From the NCBI GenBank assembly GCA_002840405.1, contig PHAR01000001.1:262384-326383 (forward strand): a DNA stretch of 64,000 bases, written 5' to 3'. Below the pieces are notes generated by a model. It did not search any database, had not been told where the DNA came from, and worked only from the letters and a program-made list of their open reading frames with translations. A program made the position numbers and the translations under genes. Shown piece by piece: positions 44,954 through 55,416 of this stretch. How positions within the stretch are numbered: position 1 is the stretch's first letter; each line of letters begins with the position of its first letter. The DNA is from Deltaproteobacteria bacterium HGW-Deltaproteobacteria-8. GTDB lineage: Bacteria > Desulfobacterota > Desulfovibrionia > Desulfovibrionales > Desulfovibrionaceae.

Positions 44954-47200
44954 ATGGATATCGAAAAGAATCTCGACTCTCTCTCGCAGCGCGTGGCCTA
45001 CGCCCGCGACATCATGGTGCCCAGAACCAGCGAACGCCTGGAATCCATCAGCCAGGACATCGCCCTGCTCGCCCCCAAGCTCGACAGCCTGGACATCGAC
45101 GTGGCCCTGGAAAAGGTTGCTGACATCTCTAAAAGGCTCTCCGTGCTCGAGGAGGACCTGGACCAGCTGCTCACGCCCATGGACAAGGTGCGCGTGGTGC
45201 GCCACCCGCAGCGCGTGTGTCTGAAGGACATCCTGGAGAACGTCTACGACAACTACACCGAGATCGGCGGCCGCGACGAGGTCTCCATCGACCCCGGCAT
45301 GCTCATCGCACGCGCGTACATCACCCGCCGCGTGGGCAAGCGCGTCATCCACCACTCGGTCATGGTTGTCGGCCAGGAGAAGGGCCACGGCCAGGAGTTC
45401 CGCAACGGCGGCTCCATCAAGCCCTGGGGCAACGCCAAGGCGCTGAAGTACATGAAGGTCGCCGCACGCGAGAACATCCCCATCCACGCCTACGTGTCCA
45501 CGCCCGGCTCCTACCCCATCGAGGACTACCCCGGCGCGGCCCAGCAGATCGCGGAAAACATCTACGAAATGGCCGGACTCGACGTGCCCATTGTGGCCGT
45601 GTTCTCCGAGGGCGGCAGCGGCGGGGCCGAGGCCATCGCCCTGGCCGACAGGCGGCTCATGTTCTCCCACGGCTACTACTCGGTCATCTCGCCCGAGGGC
45701 GCGGCGGCCATCGAGGGCAAGGTCCACGGGCAGATGCGCGCCACCCCGGAGCTCATCGAGAAGTGCGCCAAGCACCAGATGATCACCGCCCAGGACAATC
45801 TGCGCAACGGCTACATCGACGCCATCATCGAGGAACCGCCGCTCGGCGCGCGCAACGAGCACTTCGACTTCTTCAAGCGCCTGCGCTCGGACGTCATCCG
45901 CGCCACGGACGAGGTGGTGCTCTCGGTTCAGGCCGTGAGCGTGCTGCGCAGGCTGGCCCGGCGCCGCGCCAAGCAGCCCGAGAACGTCGAGGACGTGCTC
46001 ATCCGCTGGGAGCTGGACTCCCACGCCCGCGAACAGCTGGTCTGGAAGCGCTACCAGAAGTACCGCCGCATGGCCCGCCACGCCTACATCGACAAGCGCG
46101 GCATCCTGGAGAAGCTGGCGGCCAAGCACATGGAGTTCTTCTACTCCATCTACACCACCCTGCGCTACGAGATCCTCAAGCGCTACCAGAAGAAGATCGC
46201 CCGCATGGCCACGGACGTCACCGACGAGATCCACGTGGTCACCAGCCGCATGGACCGCCTGACCAGCCAGGCCCTGGAAAAGCTGGGACTCCTCCAGCTC
46301 GGCCGCGGCAACGACGATTCCCTGACCAGCCTCTCCGCCCCGGCCTGCGATGCGCGCTTAAGCGAGTGCAGCTACATCAGCCCCAAGTCCCTGGACGACC
46401 GCGAGATCACCTGCCCGCACGCCAGCGAGCGCGGCTGCCTGGACATCTGGGCGCGCGACCTGTTCGGCGAGTTCGGCGGCGTATGCCCCACCTGCGGCTA
46501 CCACTTCCCCATGGAATACAAGTGGTACATGGCCAACGTGTTTGACCGCAACAGCGTGCGCGAATTCAATCAGTCCATCGCCGCAGGCAACCCCACGGGC
46601 TTTCCCAAGTTTGACGAGCGCATCCTGAAGGCCAAGGAGACCACTCACCTGCAGTCCTCCTGCGTGACCTTCAATGCCAGCATCCTGGGCATCCGGCTGA
46701 CCTGCGGCATGCTCGTGGCCAACTTCCGGGGCGGCAGCGTGGGCGCGGCCGAGGGCGAGAAGTTCATCCGCGCCCTGGACCTTGCGCGCAAAAGGCACCA
46801 GCCCTTCCTGGCCTATGTCCACGGCACTGCAGGCATCCGCATCCAGGAAGGCGTCAACGGCCTGATCCAGATGCCGCGCGTGACGCTGGCCGTGCGCCGC
46901 TACATCGAGGAAGGCGGCCTGTACATCGTGCTCTACGACACCAATTCCTACGCCGGCCCGGTGGCCAGCTTCCTGGGCTGCTCGCCCTACCAGTACGCCG
47001 TGCGCAGCGCGCGCATCGGCTTCGCCGGCCCCGGCGTCATCCGCGAGACCACGGGCATGGACATCCCGCCCGACTACCACAGCGCCTACAAGGCCCTGTC
47101 GCGCGGGCACATCCAGGACATCTGGGACCGCCGCGACATCCGGGCCAACCTGCACCAGGCCTTCCTGACCATGGGCGGACGCAACCTGTACTACCGCTAG
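44954..47200 (+). CDS. Acetyl-CoA carboxylase carboxyltransferase, AccA-AccD fusion
   Basis: 748 residues. Residues 1-320 correspond to the alpha subunit ([29 protein letters not shown]). Residues about 330-480 are a basic helical linker. Residues about 485-748 correspond to the beta subunit, with [19 protein letters not shown]. The beta-type zinc ribbon is altered: the first pair is C487-x7-C495, the second a normal C511-x2-C514. It transfers carboxyl from biotin to acetyl-CoA for fatty-acid synthesis. Order alpha-beta is the reverse of plant-type beta-alpha propionyl enzymes. Confidence 0.9.
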   Translation: MDIEKNLDSLSQRVAYARDIMVPRTSERLESISQDIALLAPKLDSLDIDVALEKVADISKRLSVLEEDLDQLLTPMDKVRVVRHPQRVCLKDILENVYDNYTEIGGRDEVSIDPGMLIARAYITRRVGKRVIHHSVMVVGQEKGHGQEFRNGGSIKPWGNAKALKYMKVAARENIPIHAYVSTPGSYPIEDYPGAAQQIAENIYEMAGLDVPIVAVFSEGGSGGAEAIALADRRLMFSHGYYSVISPEGAAAIEGKVHGQMRATPELIEKCAKHQMITAQDNLRNGYIDAIIEEPPLGARNEHFDFFKRLRSDVIRATDEVVLSVQAVSVLRRLARRRAKQPENVEDVLIRWELDSHAREQLVWKRYQKYRRMARHAYIDKRGILEKLAAKHMEFFYSIYTTLRYEILKRYQKKIARMATDVTDEIHVVTSRMDRLTSQALEKLGLLQLGRGNDDSLTSLSAPACDARLSECSYISPKSLDDREITCPHASERGCLDIWARDLFGEFGGVCPTCGYHFPMEYKWYMANVFDRNSVREFNQSIAAGNPTGFPKFDERILKAKETTHLQSSCVTFNASILGIRLTCGMLVANFRGGSVGAAEGEKFIRALDLARKRHQPFLAYVHGTAGIRIQEGVNGLIQMPRVTLAVRRYIEEGGLYIVLYDTNSYAGPVASFLGCSPYQYAVRSARIGFAGPGVIRETTGMDIPPDYHSAYKALSRGHIQDIWDRRDIRANLHQAFLTMGGRNLYYR

Positions 47201-47222
47201 CCGCCGCACACGCGCCACGATC

Positions 47223-47260
47223 AAAAGACGCCCAAGGGACTGCTCCCCTGGGCGTCTTTT
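47223..47260 (+). terminator. Terminator after the AccA-AccD fusion gene
   Basis: AAAAGACGCCCAAGGG (47223-47238) pairs with CCCCTGGGCGTCTTTT (47245-47260), a long stem ending in a T-run. Confidence 0.9.
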
Positions 47261-47384
47261 CGTTTGAGCGCGCCCAATGCTTTCCACTCTGTCACCTGCT
47301 CGTCACCATACGGACGCCTCGACACACTATCTTCACGACCACACGCGGCGGCGCTTCGCCCCTGCACGAACCCCGAGGTCTGCA

Positions 47385-49712
47385 ATGCTCAGCACCATAA
47401 TGCACCGCCTGCGCAACGGCAAAACTGCCTTTGGCAGCGATGCCAACATTCCTGAATTACGGACGAACCGCTTGCGTGAACTTGTGCGCACGGGCCAGGA
47501 TTTCGACATCCTGCTCATCAACGTGCGCGACTTCCTCCTGCTGCGGGAGCTCTACGGCAAGGAGCTCTCAGAGGAGGTCCAGACCCAGCTGACAAGCGTG
47601 CTGCGCCGGGCCGTCAACGAGCGCCTGCACGTGTCGCCCTTCTGCCTGACGCTGGAGCCCGGCGAGTACTTGCTGGGCTGGCCGAGCCAGGGCGACGACT
47701 TCACCCTCCAGCACGACGCGGCCTATGAGATAAAGCTCATTGCCCAGCGCGAGGCAAACACCCACCTGCTGCGCTGGGCCGGGCGCGAGCTGGACCTGGG
47801 CTTCGGCTGCGCCCGGCACACCTCGGCCAACTGCCAGGACCGCGAGGCCCAGCTGTTCCAGGCCGTGAACGAGGCCCGGCTGCGCGCCAAGATGCGCCTG
47901 GACTTAAGCCAGCTCTCCCTGTCCACCGAGTTCAACACCATCCTGCGTGACAAGAACGTACGCGCCGTGTTCCAGCCCATCGCCGACTTCACCACCGGCA
48001 CCATCCTGGCCTGGGAGGCGCTGACGCGCGGGCCGGAAGGCACCACCTTCCACTCCCCGGCCATGCTCTTCGACTTTGCGGAGCAGAGCGGCAAGCTCTT
48101 CGCGCTGGAGCGCCTGTGCCGCGAAAAGGCCATCGGCACCTTTGGAGCCATCGGCACCGGGCAGAAGCTCTTCCTGAACATCCACCCCAAAACCATGGCC
48201 GACCCGGAGTTCACCCACGGCATGACCCTGGAGCTGCTGCAGGCCGCTGGCCTGACCCCGCAGAACATCGTCTTCGAGATCACCGAGCGCCACAGCATCA
48301 CCGAGTTCGCCCTGTTCCACCGCACGCTGGACCACTATCGCAGCCAGGGCTACCTGGTGGCCGTGGACGACGCCGGAGCCGGGTACTCGGGCCTGACCTC
48401 CATCGCCCAGATCCGTCCGGAGTTCATCAAGATCGACATGAGCCTCATCCAGGGCATCGACAAGGACCCGGTGAAGCGCGCGCTCATCGAGACGCTGGTC
48501 ACCTTTGCCGACAAGATCGGCTCCAAGATCATCGCCGAGGGCATCGAGTCCCAGGCCCAGGCGGCCTGCCTGGTGGACATCGGGGTGCACTATGGCCAAG
48601 GCTTCTATCTTGCCCGGCCCGACGCGCCCAAGCCCGCCCTTTCGCTGGACACGGCCTACCTGCGCGCGCCCCAGGAGCAGACCCGCCTGACCACCTCCTG
48701 CCTCATGCCCATCGGCAACCTGGTGGAGGCCGCGCAGGTGCGCCCGGCCGGGATGCTCGTGCCCGACGCCCAGCAGTGTTTCGAGTCCCTGCGCCAGCAT
48801 TCCAGCATCGTGGTGGTGGACGGAAAGCGGCCCATCGGCCTGGTCATGGAGTACCAGCTCAACCGCCAGCTCTCCGGGCAGTTCGGCTCGGCCCTGTACG
48901 CCAAGCGGCCGGTGGAGGCCATCATGGACCGCAGCCCGCTCATCGTGGACGAGGCCACGCCCGTGGAGCAGACGGCCAAGGCGGCCATGCAGCGCGAGAA
49001 AATAAAAGCCTACGACGACGTCATCGTGACGCGCCAGGGGCATGTGCTGGGCATCGTCACGGTGCAGCGCCTGCTGAACACCCTGGCCACGGTCCAGGTG
49101 GAGATGGCCAAGGGCACCAACCCCCTCACCGGCCTGCCCGGCAACGTGACCCTGGAGCAGGAGGTGGAGGCCTGCATTTCCACCGGCAAGCGCTTCTCCA
49201 TGGCCTATGCCGACCTGGACAACTTCAAGGTCTACAACGATACCTACGGCTTCAAGAACGGCGACCGGGTCATCAAGCTGGCCGCCGACCTGCTGGACCA
49301 CAGCGTGCGCCGCTTCGGCGACCCCACGGCCAAGCTGTTCCACATCGGCGGGGACGACTTCGTGCTAGTGAGCAGGCCGGAGCATGTGGAGCGCATCTGC
49401 AAGTCGGCCACGCGCTGCTTCAAGCGCCTCATTCGCAGCTGCTACAGCCTGGAGGACCGCAAGCGCGGCTCGGTGCTGGCCAACGGGCGCGACGGCGTGG
49501 AGCGCACCTATCCCCTGGTGTCCGTGTCCATCGGCATCATGGAGATCGGCGGGCCCTGCAACCTGCTGGAGATCGGCGAACGCGCCGCCTATGTAAAGAA
49601 ATACGCCAAGTCCATGCCCGGCAACGTCTACGCCTGGGACCGCAGGGCTCCGCTGGGCAGCGAGACGGCAGGCGTCAACGGGCTGTCAGCCTGCGCCGAG
49701 GCCGCTCTCTAG
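47385..49712 (+). CDS. EAL-CBS-GGDEF c-di-GMP turnover protein
   Basis: 775 residues from ATG 47385 (GAGG 6 bases upstream; earlier in-frame ATG 47277 less likely). Order: a degenerate GGDEF-like N-terminus (about 30-165), an EAL domain (about 180-420), a CBS pair (about 445-590) and a GGDEF domain (about 600-760). The EAL has its catalytic set: [32 protein letters not shown] and AEGIE. The GGDEF signature is GGDDF. CBS domains usually bind adenine nucleotides, so activity may respond to energy state. No membrane segments. Confidence 0.88.
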   Translation: MLSTIMHRLRNGKTAFGSDANIPELRTNRLRELVRTGQDFDILLINVRDFLLLRELYGKELSEEVQTQLTSVLRRAVNERLHVSPFCLTLEPGEYLLGWPSQGDDFTLQHDAAYEIKLIAQREANTHLLRWAGRELDLGFGCARHTSANCQDREAQLFQAVNEARLRAKMRLDLSQLSLSTEFNTILRDKNVRAVFQPIADFTTGTILAWEALTRGPEGTTFHSPAMLFDFAEQSGKLFALERLCREKAIGTFGAIGTGQKLFLNIHPKTMADPEFTHGMTLELLQAAGLTPQNIVFEITERHSITEFALFHRTLDHYRSQGYLVAVDDAGAGYSGLTSIAQIRPEFIKIDMSLIQGIDKDPVKRALIETLVTFADKIGSKIIAEGIESQAQAACLVDIGVHYGQGFYLARPDAPKPALSLDTAYLRAPQEQTRLTTSCLMPIGNLVEAAQVRPAGMLVPDAQQCFESLRQHSSIVVVDGKRPIGLVMEYQLNRQLSGQFGSALYAKRPVEAIMDRSPLIVDEATPVEQTAKAAMQREKIKAYDDVIVTRQGHVLGIVTVQRLLNTLATVQVEMAKGTNPLTGLPGNVTLEQEVEACISTGKRFSMAYADLDNFKVYNDTYGFKNGDRVIKLAADLLDHSVRRFGDPTAKLFHIGGDDFVLVSRPEHVERICKSATRCFKRLIRSCYSLEDRKRGSVLANGRDGVERTYPLVSVSIGIMEIGGPCNLLEIGERAAYVKKYAKSMPGNVYAWDRRAPLGSETAGVNGLSACAEAAL

Positions 49713-49763
49713 GTTCAAGACACAGACTTCAGAACCCAAGGGACAATCCGATGGTTCAAAATA

Positions 49764-49790
49764 AGGGGCGCCTCCGGGCGCCCCTCTCTT
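49764..49790 (+). terminator. Terminator after the EAL-CBS-GGDEF gene
   Basis: AGGGGCGCC (49764-49772) pairs with GGCGCCCCT (49777-49785) and is followed by CTCTTTT. It lies between convergent genes and can also serve korB. Confidence 0.8.
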
Positions 49791-49807
49791 TTGCTGGTGC
49801 GATGCGG

Positions 49808-50671
49808 CTAGAGGTACGAACGCAGCACGCCCTGCAAGGCCGCCATGTCGGGCTTGCGCAAGGCCAGCGGACCGCGCTTAAGGGGGGGCAGGTCCGCGCC
49901 GAAGGCCGCCCGGCCGCTCTTGTAGAGCACGCCGATGGGGATGCTCTCCCCAAACTCCAGGGCCAGGGCCATGGCCTTTTCCCGATCGGCCGGGTCGTGC
50001 TCCGGGGTGATCTTGCGGCAACGCTGCTTGTACCAGGCGAAGGTGTTGACCTTGTTGAAGGACACGCAGGGCTGGAACACATCCACCAGGGAAAAGCCCT
50101 TGTGCCGCACGGCCTGCTGGATGAGGTCCACCAGGTGCTCCGGCTCGCCGCTGAAGCCGCGGGCCACGAAGCCAGCGTTCATGGCCACGGCCACGGCCAT
50201 GGGGTTGAAAGCCTCCGAGGGCTGGCCAAAGGGCTGGGCCTTGGTCACGTGGCCCTTGGCCGTGGTGGGGCTGGCCTGGCCCTTGGTCAGGCCGTAGATG
50301 CCGTTGTCGTGCACGATGAGGGTCATGTCCACGTTGCGCCGGATGGCCGCCAGAAAGTGGTTGCCGCCCTCGCCGTAGTTGCAGCCGTCACCGCACTCGG
50401 TGATGACCGTGAGATCCGGGTTGGCCAGCTTGGCCCCGGTGGCCGTGGGCAAGCCCCGGCCGTGCAGGCCGGTGATCATGTTGCAGTTCATGTACAGGGG
50501 GGCCTTGGCCGCCTGGCCGATGCCCGTGACCATGAGCACCTGATGCGGGGCCAGGCCCAGACCGGAGAGGGCCTGCTTCATGCACTTGAGCAGGGAATGA
50601 TTGCCGCAGCCGGGACACCAGGCCGTTTCGAACTGTCCGTAGTCGTCGGGAGTAACCGTTTGGCTGACCAT
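49808..50671 (-). CDS. korB: 2-oxoacid:ferredoxin oxidoreductase, beta subunit
   Basis: 287 residues. It binds thiamine pyrophosphate; the motif GDGCNYGEGGNHFLAAIRRN (about residue 93) is followed by NGIYGLTKGQASPTT. An N-terminal AWCPGCGNH holds iron-sulfur ligands. With the alpha/gamma partner it decarboxylates 2-oxoacids (2-oxoglutarate or similar) to acyl-CoA, reducing ferredoxin. The fourth residue of the TPP motif is Cys rather than the usual Asp. It follows korA by 17 bases. Confidence 0.92.
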   Translation of the reverse strand: MVSQTVTPDDYGQFETAWCPGCGNHSLLKCMKQALSGLGLAPHQVLMVTGIGQAAKAPLYMNCNMITGLHGRGLPTATGAKLANPDLTVITECGDGCNYGEGGNHFLAAIRRNVDMTLIVHDNGIYGLTKGQASPTTAKGHVTKAQPFGQPSEAFNPMAVAVAMNAGFVARGFSGEPEHLVDLIQQAVRHKGFSLVDVFQPCVSFNKVNTFAWYKQRCRKITPEHDPADREKAMALALEFGESIPIGVLYKSGRAAFGADLPPLKRGPLALRKPDMAALQGVLRSYL

Positions 50672-50688
50672 GCGTCTGGCTCCTTGCT

Positions 50689-52395
50689 CTAGAGGATATT
50701 TTCCAGGCCGCGCAGAATGAAGGCGGCGGTGATGGGCAGGCCATCGAAGCGCAGCACCAGGTCCTTGAACAGGAAGCCCGTCTCCTGGCGGATGAGCCTG
50801 GCCAGCTGCCCGGTGGCGTTGCCCTCCACGCACACGGCGCGCTTGGCGCTGGCAAGCTGCGGCAGGAACTGGTCCTCACTCAGCGGCCAGACCTGGGAGA
50901 AGTGCAGCACGGCCGCGCTCCTGCCGGATTCCTCCAGCCGCTCCCTGGCCTCCAGTGCCGCTCCCAGGGTCGAGCCCCAGCAGACCAGCAGCACGTCCGC
51001 GCCATCCTCGCCGTAACAGCTGGGCGGGATGGCATCCTCGACGAGGCCCAGGCCCTTGTTCAGGCGCTTGGCAACCATCTGCACGCGCACGTCCAGGTCC
51101 TCGGTGAGCTTGCCGTCCTCGGTGTGCTCATCGCTGTCCGAGACGACCAGCGCCGTGCTGAAGCCGGGGATGGCGCGCGGCGAGATCCCATCCTCGGTCA
51201 GGGCGAAACGCTTGAAAGTCTTGGGGTCCGCAGGCTCCAGCAACGGGGCCGGGAGCTCCGGAAGCTCGGAGAGGGCAAAGGGCTCCACGTTCTGGAAGGA
51301 GTCGGCCAGGTACTGGTCCGTGAGCAGAAACACCGGTGACTGGTACGTGTCCGCCATCTCAAAGGCGCGGTGCGTCAGGTAGAAGCACTCCTCCACACTG
51401 CCCGGCGCGAACACAGCGCGCGGGAATTCGCCATGCCCGGCATAGAGCACCAGGTTCAGGTCGCCCTGCTCGGTGCGCGTAGGCAGGCCCGTGGCCGGTC
51501 CGGGGCGCATGGCCACCACAAAGACCAGGGGCGTCTCCAGCATGCCGGCCAGACTCACGGCCTCGACCATGAGCGCGAAGCCGCCGCCGGAGGTGGGCAC
51601 CATGGCCCGCCCGCCCGCGCAAACAGCGCCCACGGCCATGTTGGCAGCCGCGATCTCGTCCTCGGCCTGCTCCACCACCGTGCCCATGGCCTTGGCCTTG
51701 GCGGCGAGGGTCAGGGCAACGGAGGAACCGGGCGTCATGGGGTAGAAGGAGCAAAAGTTGCAACCTGCGGCCAGCGCGCCCAGGGCGATGGCCTCGTTGC
51801 CGTTGAGCATCAGGCGCTCGCCCGGGATTGAAGGCGCAGGTGGCATGCAGGCGAAGCCGTGCTTTTGGGTGCTCATCCAGTCGTAGGCCGCGCGCAGCAC
51901 GGCCAGGTTCTGGTCGATGACCTCCTGGCCCTTCTTGGCGAAAGTCTCACGCAGCAGCGTCTCCAGCAGGCCGATGTCCTTGCACAGGGCCGAGGCGAGC
52001 ACGCCCAGGGCGAGCACGTTCTCGTGGGCGGCCTTGGGCGCGAGCTTTTTGGAGGGGATGCGCAGGAGGTTCAATCCGGCGCCACTCTCGGAGAGGTCAA
52101 CGGCCTCATCCGCCAGGACGATTCCCCCCGGCGTGAGCTGCTGCCTGTGCAAGGCCACGGTCTCGGCGTCCAGCGCCACCAGGATGTCCACCTTCTCGCA
52201 GGATGCGTACACAGGGTCCAGGCCGGTGCGGATGGCGAAGGTGTTGTGCCCGCCCCGGATGCGCGACTGGTAGTCCTGGGAAACCACGACCTCGTATCCG
52301 GCGCGGATGAGCGCCTTGGCCATGAGCTGGCCAACAGTGACCAGGCCTTGTCCGGCCTCGCCGCCGACGAGGATGACGATGCTTGAGTCCGGCAT
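50689..52395 (-). CDS. korA: 2-oxoacid:ferredoxin oxidoreductase, fused gamma-alpha subunit
   Basis: 568 residues from ATG 52395. Residues 1-180 are the gamma domain (ILVGGEAGQGLVTVGQLMAK); residues about 195-568 are the alpha domain (LMLNGNEAIALGALAAG, FYPMTPGSSVALTLAA, PGPATGLPTRTEQGDL). The P-x-T-G-x-P-T-x-T-E-Q signature near residue 320 fits the 2-oxoglutarate/2-oxoacid branch. It works with KorB in ferredoxin-linked carbon metabolism. No delta (ferredoxin) subunit is nearby. Confidence 0.92.
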   Translation of the reverse strand: MPDSSIVILVGGEAGQGLVTVGQLMAKALIRAGYEVVVSQDYQSRIRGGHNTFAIRTGLDPVYASCEKVDILVALDAETVALHRQQLTPGGIVLADEAVDLSESGAGLNLLRIPSKKLAPKAAHENVLALGVLASALCKDIGLLETLLRETFAKKGQEVIDQNLAVLRAAYDWMSTQKHGFACMPPAPSIPGERLMLNGNEAIALGALAAGCNFCSFYPMTPGSSVALTLAAKAKAMGTVVEQAEDEIAAANMAVGAVCAGGRAMVPTSGGGFALMVEAVSLAGMLETPLVFVVAMRPGPATGLPTRTEQGDLNLVLYAGHGEFPRAVFAPGSVEECFYLTHRAFEMADTYQSPVFLLTDQYLADSFQNVEPFALSELPELPAPLLEPADPKTFKRFALTEDGISPRAIPGFSTALVVSDSDEHTEDGKLTEDLDVRVQMVAKRLNKGLGLVEDAIPPSCYGEDGADVLLVCWGSTLGAALEARERLEESGRSAAVLHFSQVWPLSEDQFLPQLASAKRAVCVEGNATGQLARLIRQETGFLFKDLVLRFDGLPITAAFILRGLENIL

Positions 52396-52433
52396 GGAAC
52401 CCTCCAGGTTAGAGGGACAGGGGGAAAGAGACA

Positions 52434-52450
52434 GGGGGGCTGGGCCCCCC
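52434..52450 (-). terminator. Terminator of the ferritin gene
   Basis: GGGGGGC (52434-52440) pairs with GCCCCCC (52444-52450). On the minus strand it lies 23 bases past the ferritin stop and is followed by TGTCTCTTT. Confidence 0.7.
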
Positions 52451-52473
52451 ATTGCTGCATCTGGCGCTGCGTC

Positions 52474-52983
52474 CTAGGCTGCGGTGGCCGGAGGCGTGAA
52501 CACGCGGGTGGCCAACTCGCGGTCGAGCATGAACAGCCCGCCGCCGTCGCCCACCAGCTTCAGCTTGTTCACGGTGTCGCCGAAGTTGGACTCTTCCTCC
52601 ACCTGCTCGGTGACGAACCACTGCAGGAAGATGGCCGAGGCGTGGTCTCGCTCCTTCTGGGCCAGGTCCACCAGATCGTTGATGCGCTTGGTGACGGCGA
52701 ACTCGTGATTCAGGGCGAACTCGAAGGCCCCGAGCGGCGACTTCCAGGTGTGCTGCGGGGCCTCGATGCCCTGCAGCTGGATCTTGCCGCCCTTCTCCAG
52801 CACGTAGTCGAACATCTTGCGGGCGTGGAACTGCTCCTCCTGGAACTGCACGTCCATCCAGTTGGCGAAGCCGGGCAGGCCCAGGCTCTGGAAGTAGGAG
52901 GACAAAGACAGGTACAGATACGCGGAAAAGTATTCCCACTTGATCTGGTCGTTGAAGGCCTTTTCCATTTTTTTGCTCAGCAT
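52474..52983 (-). CDS. ftn: Non-heme ferritin
   Basis: 169 residues. The four-helix-bundle ferroxidase site is visible: Glu in WEYFSAYLYLS (about residue 17), E-x2-H in FQEEQFHARKM (about residues 50-53) and Glu in TEQVEEESN (about residue 127). It oxidises and stores iron in the cytosol and protects against oxygen exposure. GGAGTTCC lies before the ATG. It stands as a single gene with its own terminator. Confidence 0.95.
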   Translation of the reverse strand: MLSKKMEKAFNDQIKWEYFSAYLYLSLSSYFQSLGLPGFANWMDVQFQEEQFHARKMFDYVLEKGGKIQLQGIEAPQHTWKSPLGAFEFALNHEFAVTKRINDLVDLAQKERDHASAIFLQWFVTEQVEEESNFGDTVNKLKLVGDGGGLFMLDRELATRVFTPPATAA

Positions 52984-53167
52984 GGCGGAACTCCTTGGGG
53001 TGCTGCTTTATGGTGGAGCCGAACAGGACAGAGGCTCCATTGTTGGACTCTAAGCATTTTCCCTGCGGATGGGAAGCGGGAGGGGCGGAAAAAGTCGGCT
53101 CGGCGACGTGATCAGGCGATCATGCGGCGGACAGAAACCGGTCAACGCGACCTGACAACTCCGTCGG

Positions 53168-55354
53168 CTAGCCGAAGACGTTGCCGCCGAAGACCGTGCG
53201 GATGCGGTGCTGCAAATGCGTCATGCGGTTGCCCGAGGTGACGTTCTTAAGCCCCATGGTCAGGGCTTTTTCGCTGCCGATGAACACGGCCAGCCTGCGC
53301 GCGCGGGTCAGCGCCGTGTACAGCAGGTTGCGCTGCAAGAGCAGATAGTGCTGCGTCACCACCGGCACCACGATGGCCGGGTATTCGCAGCCCTGGGACT
53401 TGTGCACGCTGACCGCATAGGCCAGGGTCAGCTCATCCAGCTCGGTGGAGTCGAAGGTCACGAGGTGGCCGTCAAAGTCCACCACAAGCGCGCCCTCCTC
53501 CACCTCCACCTCGGCCACCCAGCCCAGGTCGCCGTTGAACACTTCCTTGTCGTAGTTGTTGCGCAGCACGAGTACGCGGTCGCCCTTGCGGAAGGTCGCA
53601 TAGCCGCGCTTGAGCTCCGGCCCGCGCCTGGGGTTCAGGCGCTCCTGCAAGAGCTGGTTCAAGGTGCCGGTGCCCACGTCGCCCTTGTGCATGGGGGTCA
53701 GCACCTGGATGTCGCGCAGGGGGTCCAGGCCGTAGCGTTCCGGAATGCGCTGGCAGACCATCTCCAGGATGCGCTCCTGCACCTTGGCCGGGTCGTCCTG
53801 GGGCATCCAGAAGAAATCGGCCTCGGGCGGCTCCTTGGGGCTGGGAATGGGGGCCAGCCCGGCGTTGAAGCGGTGGGCGTTGACCACGATGGAGCTTTCC
53901 TGGGCCTGGCGGAAGATGTGCGTGAGCACCGCCGAGGGCACCTCGCCGCTGTTCAGCAGGTCGGCCAGGACATTGCCCGCGCCCACGCTCGGCAGCTGGT
54001 TCACGTCGCCCACCAGGATCAGCCGGCAGGTGACGGGCAGGGCGCGCAGCACGGCCAGGAAGAGCTGGGCGTCGAGCATGGACACCTCGTCCACCAGCAG
54101 CACCTCTGCGGCCAGCTTCTGGTCCTCGCAGTGGTAGAAGCCGTGCTCCGGGGAGTACATGAGCAGCCGGTGCAGGGTCTGGGCGGGCGCGCCCGTGGCC
54201 TCGGACAGGCGCTTGGCGGCGCGTCCGGTGGGCGCGGCCAGGCGCACCGTGAGCTTGAGCTCGCTCAAGGCCTCCACCACGGCCCGGGTGATGGTGGTCT
54301 TGCCCGTGCCCGGCCCGCCGGTGATGATGAAGACCTTGTGCACGCAGGCGTTCAACACCGCCGCGCGCTGCTCATTGGAGAGCGTGAAGCCGAGGTTGCC
54401 CTCGATGATGGGCAGGGTCTGGCGGACTTTCGCCTCAGACACCGGGGCCGGGTGGTTCACCAGCCCGAACAGGCGCTGGCTGATCTCGCGCTCGGCCCGG
54501 TAGGAGGTCATGAGGAACACGGCCTGGTGCACGCCCTGCTCCGGCAGGTCCTCGATGTGCACGCGCTTCTTGCCCTCAAGGGAGGCCAGGCCGTCGTCCA
54601 GACGCTCCGGGTCATGCACGTCGAGCAGCTTGGCGGCCTCTGCGAGAAGCCTTTCCTTGGGGCAGAACATGTGCCCGCCGCGTTCGCCCTGGCTGACCAA
54701 AATGTAGGCGATGGCCGCCTCGATGCGCTGGGGCGAATCCTCGGCAAAGCCGAGCTTGAGGGCCATGTTGTCCGCCGTGCGGAAGCCGATGCCCTGGATG
54801 AGGTAGGCCAGCTCGTAGGGGTTCTCGCGCAGCTTGGCCTCGCTCTGGGCGCCAAAGATCTTGAAGATGCGCGAGGCATAGGTGGGCGGCACCTCGTGGC
54901 TGTGCAGGAACACGATGAGGCTCTTGACCTCGCGCTGGCCCTGCCAGGATTCGAGCATGCCCGCCAGCTTCTTGCGGCTGATGCCCTTGCCGAGCAGCTT
55001 ATCGGGGTCGTTGTCCAGCAGGTCCAGCACGGCCACGCCGAAGCGCTCCACCAGATCCTTGGCCGTCTTCTCGCCCACGCCCTTGAGTGAGGACTTGAGG
55101 AAGCGCACAACGCCGTGCTCGGTTGCCGGGTAGGTCTGCTTGAAGGTATGCGCCTCCATCTGTCGGCCGAACTTGGGGTGGTTCTTCCACTCGCCCGTGA
55201 TCTCCAGGTACTCGCCGGGCGAAAGCTGGCCCAGGCAGCCGACCACGGTGATCATGCCGGGCTCGTCCTTGGCGCGCACGCGCACCACGGCGTACCCGTT
55301 TTCCGGGTTGTGGTAGACCACGGCGTGGACTTCAGCGGTGATGGTGGCGGGCAT
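53168..55354 (-). CDS. recD2: RecD2-type 5'-3' DNA helicase
   Basis: 728 residues from ATG 55354 (AAGGAG upstream). The long N-terminal region (helix-hairpin-helix part SSLKGVGEKTAKDLVERFGV) marks RecD2 rather than RecBCD RecD. Superfamily 1B motifs follow: Walker A ITGGPGTGKTT (about residue 340), DEVSMLDAQL, QLPSVGAGN and the late SVHKSQGCEY and TALTRARR. It unwinds DNA 5'-3' in repair. It is upstream of the ferritin gene and downstream of recR by 62 bases. Confidence 0.94.
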   Translation of the reverse strand: MPATITAEVHAVVYHNPENGYAVVRVRAKDEPGMITVVGCLGQLSPGEYLEITGEWKNHPKFGRQMEAHTFKQTYPATEHGVVRFLKSSLKGVGEKTAKDLVERFGVAVLDLLDNDPDKLLGKGISRKKLAGMLESWQGQREVKSLIVFLHSHEVPPTYASRIFKIFGAQSEAKLRENPYELAYLIQGIGFRTADNMALKLGFAEDSPQRIEAAIAYILVSQGERGGHMFCPKERLLAEAAKLLDVHDPERLDDGLASLEGKKRVHIEDLPEQGVHQAVFLMTSYRAEREISQRLFGLVNHPAPVSEAKVRQTLPIIEGNLGFTLSNEQRAAVLNACVHKVFIITGGPGTGKTTITRAVVEALSELKLTVRLAAPTGRAAKRLSEATGAPAQTLHRLLMYSPEHGFYHCEDQKLAAEVLLVDEVSMLDAQLFLAVLRALPVTCRLILVGDVNQLPSVGAGNVLADLLNSGEVPSAVLTHIFRQAQESSIVVNAHRFNAGLAPIPSPKEPPEADFFWMPQDDPAKVQERILEMVCQRIPERYGLDPLRDIQVLTPMHKGDVGTGTLNQLLQERLNPRRGPELKRGYATFRKGDRVLVLRNNYDKEVFNGDLGWVAEVEVEEGALVVDFDGHLVTFDSTELDELTLAYAVSVHKSQGCEYPAIVVPVVTQHYLLLQRNLLYTALTRARRLAVFIGSEKALTMGLKNVTSGNRMTHLQHRIRTVFGGNVFG

Positions 55355-55416
55355 GAGGCTCCTTGGCAAGGGCGGAGTAGTATCTGTTTACGCGAGAGGT
55401 TCTAAGGAGGCAGGCC

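Noticed and set aside
53207-55090. 627-codon open frame on the plus strand
   Set aside because: It is antisense to recD2; shadow composition.
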